Made by a program: the position numbers and the translations under genes. From the NCBI RefSeq assembly GCF_019703515.2, contig NC_059373.1, positions 19,740,281 through 19,804,280 of the forward strand: 64,000 nucleotides of DNA. The letters run 5' to 3'. Positions 61,343 to 64,000 of this stretch are shown here, in pieces; within the stretch, counting starts at the first letter, position 1; the number at the start of each line of letters is the position of its first letter. This stretch comes from Myxocyprinus asiaticus (Eukaryota; Chordata; Actinopteri; Cypriniformes; Catostomidae). Under the pieces are notes generated by a model, which searched no databases, was not told where the DNA came from, and was given only the letters and a program-made list of their open reading frames with translations.

Positions 61343-61494
61343 TATTACAGGCCTTATCCTCAGAGTCTGTAGAGAGACTGCCTGTTTTCAACAAGTCAGC
61401 CTTAAGGCATTATCAAACCAGCACAGAGGCAGATGACTGGTGCATCCCGAGCAGTGAGCCCAAGAAACTGGGAAAGTATGAATGCAGTGTCTGA
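47183..61494 (+). CDS. pdk4: pyruvate dehydrogenase kinase, mitochondrial (pdk4; PDK2-like residues)
   Basis: Seen: a complete gene of 11 exons, 47183-47300, 48260-48401, 54053-54124, 54228-54412, 54588-54677, 55113-55190, 56087-56163, 56489-56587, 56744-56854, 57469-57582, 61351-61494; 1230 nt, 409 residues, stop TGA at 61492. All introns are GT-AG and all phases join. The N-terminal helical regulatory domain spans about residues 25-190 ([25 protein letters not shown] with His123). The GHKL ATPase domain has N-box ELFKNAMRAT (Glu251, Asn255), G1 box DRGGG (290-294), G2 box GFGYG (326-330) and the C-terminal DW at 391-392. Family knowledge: the enzyme phosphorylates serines on pyruvate dehydrogenase E1-alpha in the matrix, bound to the E2 lipoyl domain, and shuts off pyruvate oxidation. 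Length fits the family (about 406-436). Start: first ATG before the family's N-terminal helix, A at -3. Symbol pdk4 rests on divergent linkage to dync1i1; pdk2 is the alternative because [17 protein letters not shown] and [20 protein letters not shown] resemble PDK2. Confidence 0.96.
47301..48259. other. pdk4 intron 1
   Basis: Contains an ACCATGGTA palindrome cluster (47386-47552) and a MITE of the AAAGGGATAGT family (47719-47980) with a T tract at 47817-47843 in its middle. Confidence 0.8.
47719..47980. repeat. MITE of the AAAGGGATAGT/GTGAACTATCC family
   Basis: Left AAAGGGATAGTCCCC, inner AATGGTGACTGAGACTGAAC and inverse, right TTTTGAGTGAACTATCCTTT. About 260 bp. Confidence 0.75.
48260..48401 (+). 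CDS. pdk4: pdk4 exon 2
   Basis: Acceptor TTGCTCGCAG, donor AGCTG|GTGAGA; 142 nt. Encodes [20 protein letters not shown] and [20 protein letters not shown], the conserved regulatory helices of the family. Confidence 0.95.
50078..50287 (+). repeat. local duplication X, copy 1
   Basis: Shares with copy 2 the words GTGTTTTAATGAAT, AAATACAATGGCAGTAGA, GCGACTTGTGC and GACCAAAATTTAAGTCACTT in the same order; about 85% alike by eye. Confidence 0.85.
50518..50727 (+). repeat. local duplication X, copy 2
   Basis: Same order and orientation as copy 1, about 440 bp downstream. Confidence 0.85.
50950..51075 (+). repeat. tRNA-derived SINE-like fragment
   Basis: B-box-like GCAGGTTCGAGTCC followed by the CT-rich body CATGTCGTTCCCATTCTCTC and TTTCTCAACTGCCCTAACCA, a layout typical of tRNA-derived SINEs in cyprinids. 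The A-box is poorly kept. Confidence 0.55.
51598..51680 (-). repeat. tRNA-derived module, minus strand
   Basis: Inverse reads TGGCACGACTGGTAGCATGT (A-box-like) and GCAGATCGATCCCC (B-box-like) about 40 bp apart, within an interspersed repeat. Confidence 0.45.
53136..53812. repeat. foldback MITE, CCAGGTTCAATACAAG family (copy 3) with AT expansion
   Basis: Left AAGGAATGTTCCAGGTTCAA, right GCTTGTATTGAACTTGGAAC. A TA run (53660-53719) sits in the right half where copies 1 and 2 have poly-T or unique sequence. Confidence 0.8.
54053..54124 (+). CDS. pdk4: pdk4 exon 3
   Basis: Acceptor ACTCACAAACAG, donor ACTAA|GTAAGT; 72 nt. Encodes [20 protein letters not shown]. It follows a 5.65-kb, repeat-rich intron, the longest in the gene. 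Confidence 0.94.
54228..54412 (+). CDS. pdk4: pdk4 exon 4 ([14 protein letters not shown])
   Basis: Acceptor CATGTCTCTCAG, donor CAACACA|GTAAGT; 185 nt. Contains the invariant His123 stretch and [19 protein letters not shown], the most conserved part of the N-terminal domain. Confidence 0.96.
54413..54587. other. pdk4 intron 4
   Basis: Short plain GT-AG intron (GTAAGTGCTC to AATGCAG). Confidence 0.9.
54588..54677 (+). CDS. pdk4: pdk4 exon 5
   Basis: Acceptor TCAATGCAG, donor AAAAG|GTAATT; 90 nt. Encodes [20 protein letters not shown] and then HCDVVEVVK. The [17 protein letters not shown] run is like PDK2; human PDK4 has FSDSQTGNPSHIGSID here. Confidence 0.95.
54678..55112. other. pdk4 intron 5
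   Basis: Plain GT-AG intron; CT-rich before the acceptor. No repeat recognised. Confidence 0.85.
55113..55190 (+). CDS. pdk4: pdk4 exon 6
   Basis: Acceptor TTCTCACTCCAG, donor GTGAACT|GTGAGC; 78 nt. Encodes [20 protein letters not shown] and IKQVN, the linker into the ATPase domain. Confidence 0.95.
55191..56086. other. pdk4 intron 6
   Basis: GT-AG intron of 896 bp without recognisable elements. Confidence 0.8.
56087..56163 (+). CDS. pdk4: pdk4 exon 7
   Basis: Acceptor TGTTTTTGCAG, donor TTCAAG|GTACTT; 77 nt. Encodes [20 protein letters not shown] and ELFK. The N-box is split between this exon (Glu251) and the next (Asn255). Confidence 0.95.
56164..56488. other. pdk4 intron 7 with MITE
   Basis: A MITE of the AAAGGGATAGTTCATTCC family occupies about 56240-56428, with right arm words GGTTTGGAACGACATGAGGA and TTTGGTGAACTC. 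Confidence 0.75.
56489..56587 (+). CDS. pdk4: pdk4 exon 8
   Basis: Acceptor TTGTCCATAACAG, donor ATTAAG|GTGAGG; 99 nt, phase 0 at both ends. Begins with [20 protein letters not shown]; Asn255 is the Mg-ATP-binding residue of the GHKL fold. Confidence 0.95.
56744..56854 (+). CDS. pdk4: pdk4 exon 9 (G1 box)
   Basis: Acceptor CATTATCTTAG, donor CCCCTG|GTAAGA; 111 nt. Encodes [20 protein letters not shown] and the ATP-lid segment [16 protein letters not shown]. Asp290 of DRGGG is the adenine-contacting aspartate of the family. Confidence 0.96.
56855..57468. other. pdk4 intron 9
   Basis: Plain intron ending in a CT microsatellite (57400-57433) that merges with the polypyrimidine tract of exon 10. 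Confidence 0.8.
57469..57582 (+). CDS. pdk4: pdk4 exon 10 (G2 box)
   Basis: Acceptor CTTCTTTGCAG after a CT-rich tract, donor CTAAAG|GTACAC; 114 nt. Encodes [20 protein letters not shown] and [18 protein letters not shown]. Confidence 0.96.
59096..59583 (+). mobile_element. SINE3-type element with 5S rRNA-derived head
   Basis: The head resembles 5S rRNA, including its internal control region: GCCTGCAGCTCATGCCTGGT, GAAGCTAAGCAGGGTTGAGC, CTGGTCAGTACCTGGATGGG. The body has GGCACCCTCTTTTGGATGAG and the tail TGCTATATAAATGTAACATT followed by CATTCATTCA. SINE3 was first described in zebrafish and uses a CR1-like tail for mobilisation. Same strand as pdk4. Confidence 0.9.
60224..61122. repeat. foldback DNA element with CAGGGACTA ends
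   Basis: Left CAGGGACTAGACGG, right inverse CAGGGACTAAGAACGAAATG. AACGAAAT-type words recur inside near both ends (ATTTCGTTCATGAAACC). It contains a block (60830-60930, GGCTTATTTTGGGCTTGTTT) whose inverse resembles 10040-10190. Confidence 0.6.
61264..61339. repeat. (CT)n microsatellite at the last pdk4 acceptor
   Basis: About 76 bp of CT repeats ending 11 bp before exon 11; acts as an extended polypyrimidine tract. Confidence 0.97.
61351..61494 (+). CDS. pdk4: pdk4 terminal coding exon
   Basis: Acceptor GTTTATTACAG directly after a long CT microsatellite; 144 nt with TGA at 61492-61494. Encodes [20 protein letters not shown] and the C-terminal tail with the DW motif ([20 protein letters not shown]). 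In the family this tail crosses over to the partner subunit of the dimer. Confidence 0.96.
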   Translation, partial: ALSSESVERLPVFNKSALRHYQTSTEADDWCIPSSEPKKLGKYECSV

Positions 61495-63360
61495 GAGTGA
61501 ACTGCTCTGGGAGGAAAAGTTCAAATGATGAACTTATGAACTGAATGGGACTATGGTCAGTGTGTGTTGTGGAGGCCTTGAGTTCATTAGGATAACTATA
61601 TATTTGACAATTCAGGTATTTCAGAAGCATGGTATTATCAAATGTTTGATAATTGACTTTTTGAATGTTACAGTCTGAATGACTGTAATAATAATTTCTT
61701 ATACACCACACACTTCACTGGCGGTGCTAAAACTTTCCAGCTTTCATTGAGAATTTCAAAGAACTCATTGGGTTTCTCTTAAATAGGGAAAATATATATT
61801 GTAACTGTTCTTCTGTGATATCACAGACTTCAGACTTCAAATGTACAGAAGCTAATTGGTTGTTTGAGCGTGTGTTGATTTCTATACATTAGCATGTATT
61901 GTCAAGCCGATGGTTCTGTAAGTATTTTTAGGAGTATGTGGACTTATTTTAGTCAGTGGGGCCAAGTCATAAGTGTCCGATGCATTGTGCGAGTCATAGC
62001 CTTCATCTCTTGCATGTTTGGGAGAACACACAAACGAACAAAAGTAACCCAGGCTTTATTTATTTTGCTTGGTAGAAAATGCGTTCACAATGCAAGCCTT
62101 AGAATGACAATAGTTGCATATTGATTGATTGTTTCTTTTGCAGATTTAGAAATGTTCAAGTAATAGTGAAACTTACTGTCACTCCATTAAGTTTCAATTA
62201 GTTTCATAAACAATGAGGTTAAATATTTCACAAAAAACATTAAATGTATGCCCTATGCATCTTAGAAGAAAAATATTAATACTAAAATACATTTTTCAAG
62301 TAAGAACAAGAGTTGTTGCCATGGTAACATCTAAGTAACCCAGTTCATATACTGTATAAAAAAGTTTTTCCTGATATACTGGGCGATTGCCAAACTATTC
62401 TTTTTCTTCTGTAAGGGGACTCAAAGGGTTGTTCCAAACATAAGAAAATATGCATTATCTTTTCACAACGGGCCCTTCCACAGGACTGGTAGCGCATGGT
62501 TCGTTCATACAGTAATGCCATGTTCCCTTCAGAGTACCCACTTCGAAATGAGTAGGGCATAGTGATGATCACTTTCGACAGGAATTCAACCACTGTATGT
62601 AATACAGATAATTCTGACAACAGCTCATAGCTGAAAACATTTCAATTATTCTGTGTGAACAAACACAACATGTAGCACCATAGTCAACAGTTATGGATCT
62701 TGTTTTTTTTATTATTTATATATATATATATATATATAAGCATGAAAACACTAAAGTGGCAATATTTCTTTATTTTCATGTTAATTTTAAAGATAAATGA
62801 AATTTCTTGTTTTTAATTATATTAACTCAGGATTGTGCAAATTTGCCTTTCAAGTTTTCTTTTCCATTCATTTAATTTTCAGAGTTTTTTTTATTGTATT
62901 TAATATTTGTAAAGTTGGCTTTTTGAACGCAATGCGAAGGACCTGTATGAATTTTAAGGGAATTGAAGTGGCAAAAGCTGCTTGACACTCATCAAATTCT
63001 ACTATCCATTTTCTACTGAAGTAGGTTTCAGCTGCTAGCAGTTCAGCTGCTAACATGTGTTTGCCTTGTACAGAGGAGGAAGTACAACCTCAACGGATCA
63101 TTTGCACATTTCCAGTTATAATCTAGTACTGAAATCTACGGTGTTGATCAGTGTCCTCATTCATACATCATAAGCTTCATTTGCAGTCATGGAGAGCATG
63201 ACATTTGCTTCCCCGTCCTCTTGAAAACACACCTCTTTCCTGGTGTGTTCTAGATACACAATCCTGTATTCAGAAAGCAGCTAGAATCTGGAAGCACAGG
63301 ATCGGTGCCTAAAAACAGTGTTTGCCTCACTGCAATAATAAATAGTTGCTCGGCTCTCTT
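61495..63360 (+). other. pdk4: probable pdk4 3' untranslated region
   Basis: AT-rich, non-coding sequence after the stop codon with few recognisable repeats apart from a short TA run near 62720. A consensus AATAAA occurs at 63337-63342. The end is inferred from that signal; no transcript evidence is available. Confidence 0.45.
63337..63342 (+). promoter_or_regulatory. candidate polyadenylation signal of pdk4
   Basis: AATAAA within GCAATAATAAATAG, about 1.84 kb past the stop codon and before the next repeat block. Other A/T-rich variants occur earlier, so this is a candidate only. Confidence 0.35.
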
Positions 63361-63449
63361 CATGACTCATTTATAGATTCAATGTGAGAGGGCCTGTTTC
63401 TGTACTATTAAAACTATGAAGAGAAAAAAAAGCAGCATTTTGATTCATC

Positions 63450-63453
63450 TGTG

Positions 63454-63500
<47 letters not shown>
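63450..63500. repeat. (GT)n microsatellite
   Basis: GT run with one GC interruption, downstream of the inferred pdk4 3' end. Confidence 0.96.
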
Positions 63501-63503
<3 letters not shown>

Positions 63504-63643
63504 CAGGTTTGGGTGGTTTATGAGGAAATTTTTTTAGGTTACAAACTGGTAATTACAAGGGTATTATGCTATAAATGTGGTTTATGACATTTCTAGAGTC
63601 CCCATAATTCAAATCACTTAAAAAAACATACCAAATTATGTTT

Positions 63644-63676
<33 letters not shown>

Positions 63677-63830
63677 GTAAAAATGCAGAACGTTTTTTTT
63701 GTGAAGGTTAAGTTTAGGGGTAGGGGATAGAATCTATAGTTTGTACAGTATAAAAATCATTATGTCTATGGAGAGACCTCATAAGGATAGCTGCACCAAC
63801 ATGTGTGTGTGTGTGCGCGCGCTGCTAACT
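63501..63830. repeat. interspersed repeat downstream of pdk4
   Basis: Words such as TTAAGTTTAGGGGTAGGG, TAGTTTGTACAGTATAAAAA and ATTATGTCTATGGAGAGACC are typical of a very common cyprinid repeat. It includes a T tract (63643-63673). Confidence 0.6.
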
Positions 63831-64000
63831 AGTTGAGAGATTAAAGAACAATTGCTGTGTGCCAAATCACATATTTCTGCACTATTTTACATCATTTTAT
63901 AGTGTAGTGTATGTAATGAAAAGAAGAGTACTATTAGTACCCAGATGATGTACTTCAACCTGACAAAACAATTGTGATTAATGGTGAATTGACCACTATA

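Larger units (their letters stand above)
57583..61350. other. pdk4 intron 10, repeat-rich
   Basis: 3.77 kb. It holds an unnamed repeat-like block (57660-58800), a 5S-derived SINE (59096-59583), AAATA runs (59795-59838), a foldback element with CAGGGACTA ends (60224-61122) and a long CT microsatellite next to the last acceptor. Confidence 0.75.

Noticed and set aside
1..64000. CRISPR arrays, operons, prophage, or bacterial defence systems
   Set aside because: Repeats found are microsatellites and transposons; gene structure is intron-containing vertebrate. Nothing resembles spaced identical repeats with unique spacers.

Overview
The window is vertebrate nuclear DNA, almost certainly from a teleost and most likely a cypriniform (carp/minnow-type) fish. 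The grounds are small coding exons with GT-AG introns, long AT-rich introns, abundant microsatellites, and fish-type transposons: Tc1-like elements, DIRS-type elements, a 5S-rRNA-derived SINE3, an L2-like LINE, short-LTR TRIM-like elements and many foldback MITEs. No bacterial or organellar features were seen. All identifications rest on reading the sequence and on remembered family features; no search was run.

Two genes are supported, arranged head to head. On the minus strand, from about 45.4 kb to beyond the left edge, lies the 5' part of the cytoplasmic dynein 1 intermediate chain gene dync1i1. Six coding exons are readable (44355-44242, 44104-43990, 39462-39375, 34833-34774, 30417-30302, 3136-3044) and a 5'UTR exon is inferred near 45.4 kb. 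They encode the N-terminal dynactin/NudE-binding helix, the serine-rich linker, the light-chain-binding segment and an acidic stretch. The WD40 exons lie off-window to the left. On the plus strand, 47183-61494, lies a complete 11-exon, 409-codon mitochondrial pyruvate dehydrogenase kinase, called pdk4 from its divergent pairing with dync1i1 (as in human PDK4-DYNC1I1), although many residues look PDK2-like. The roughly 1.8-2.8 kb between the two genes is the probable promoter region.

The rest is intronic and repeat-rich. Left part (1-30.3 kb): a TRIM-like LTR element with a matching 5-bp target duplication (1809-2815), a diverged direct-repeat pair (5.7-6.4 kb), nested MITEs (8.87-11.14 kb), two decayed Tc1-like transposons (12658-14088 and 17786-19124), a LINE 3' fragment (27.5-27.9 kb) and a foldback MITE (29.0-29.6 kb). 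Middle (30.7-43.3 kb): a degenerate DIRS element (30.78-34.33 kb) and a 1.25-kb deletion derivative (39.79-41.04 kb), a 140-bp near-identical direct duplication (35475/36156), and a three-layer nest in which a TRIM-like element sits in an L2-like LINE that sits in a short repeat (41.05-42.90 kb). Right part: introns of pdk4 with local duplications in intron 2 and a SINE3 plus a foldback element in intron 10.

The two proteins do not act in one pathway. One is a motor-cargo adaptor subunit in the cytoplasm; the other is a matrix kinase that switches off pyruvate dehydrogenase. Their adjacency reflects old vertebrate synteny in a DLX-linked paralogon rather than functional coupling. I found no clearly new biological system. 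The most notable items are the nested insertion stack, the two TRIM-like elements with intact target duplications, the DIRS pair, a possible GC-AG intron in dync1i1, and the local duplications.
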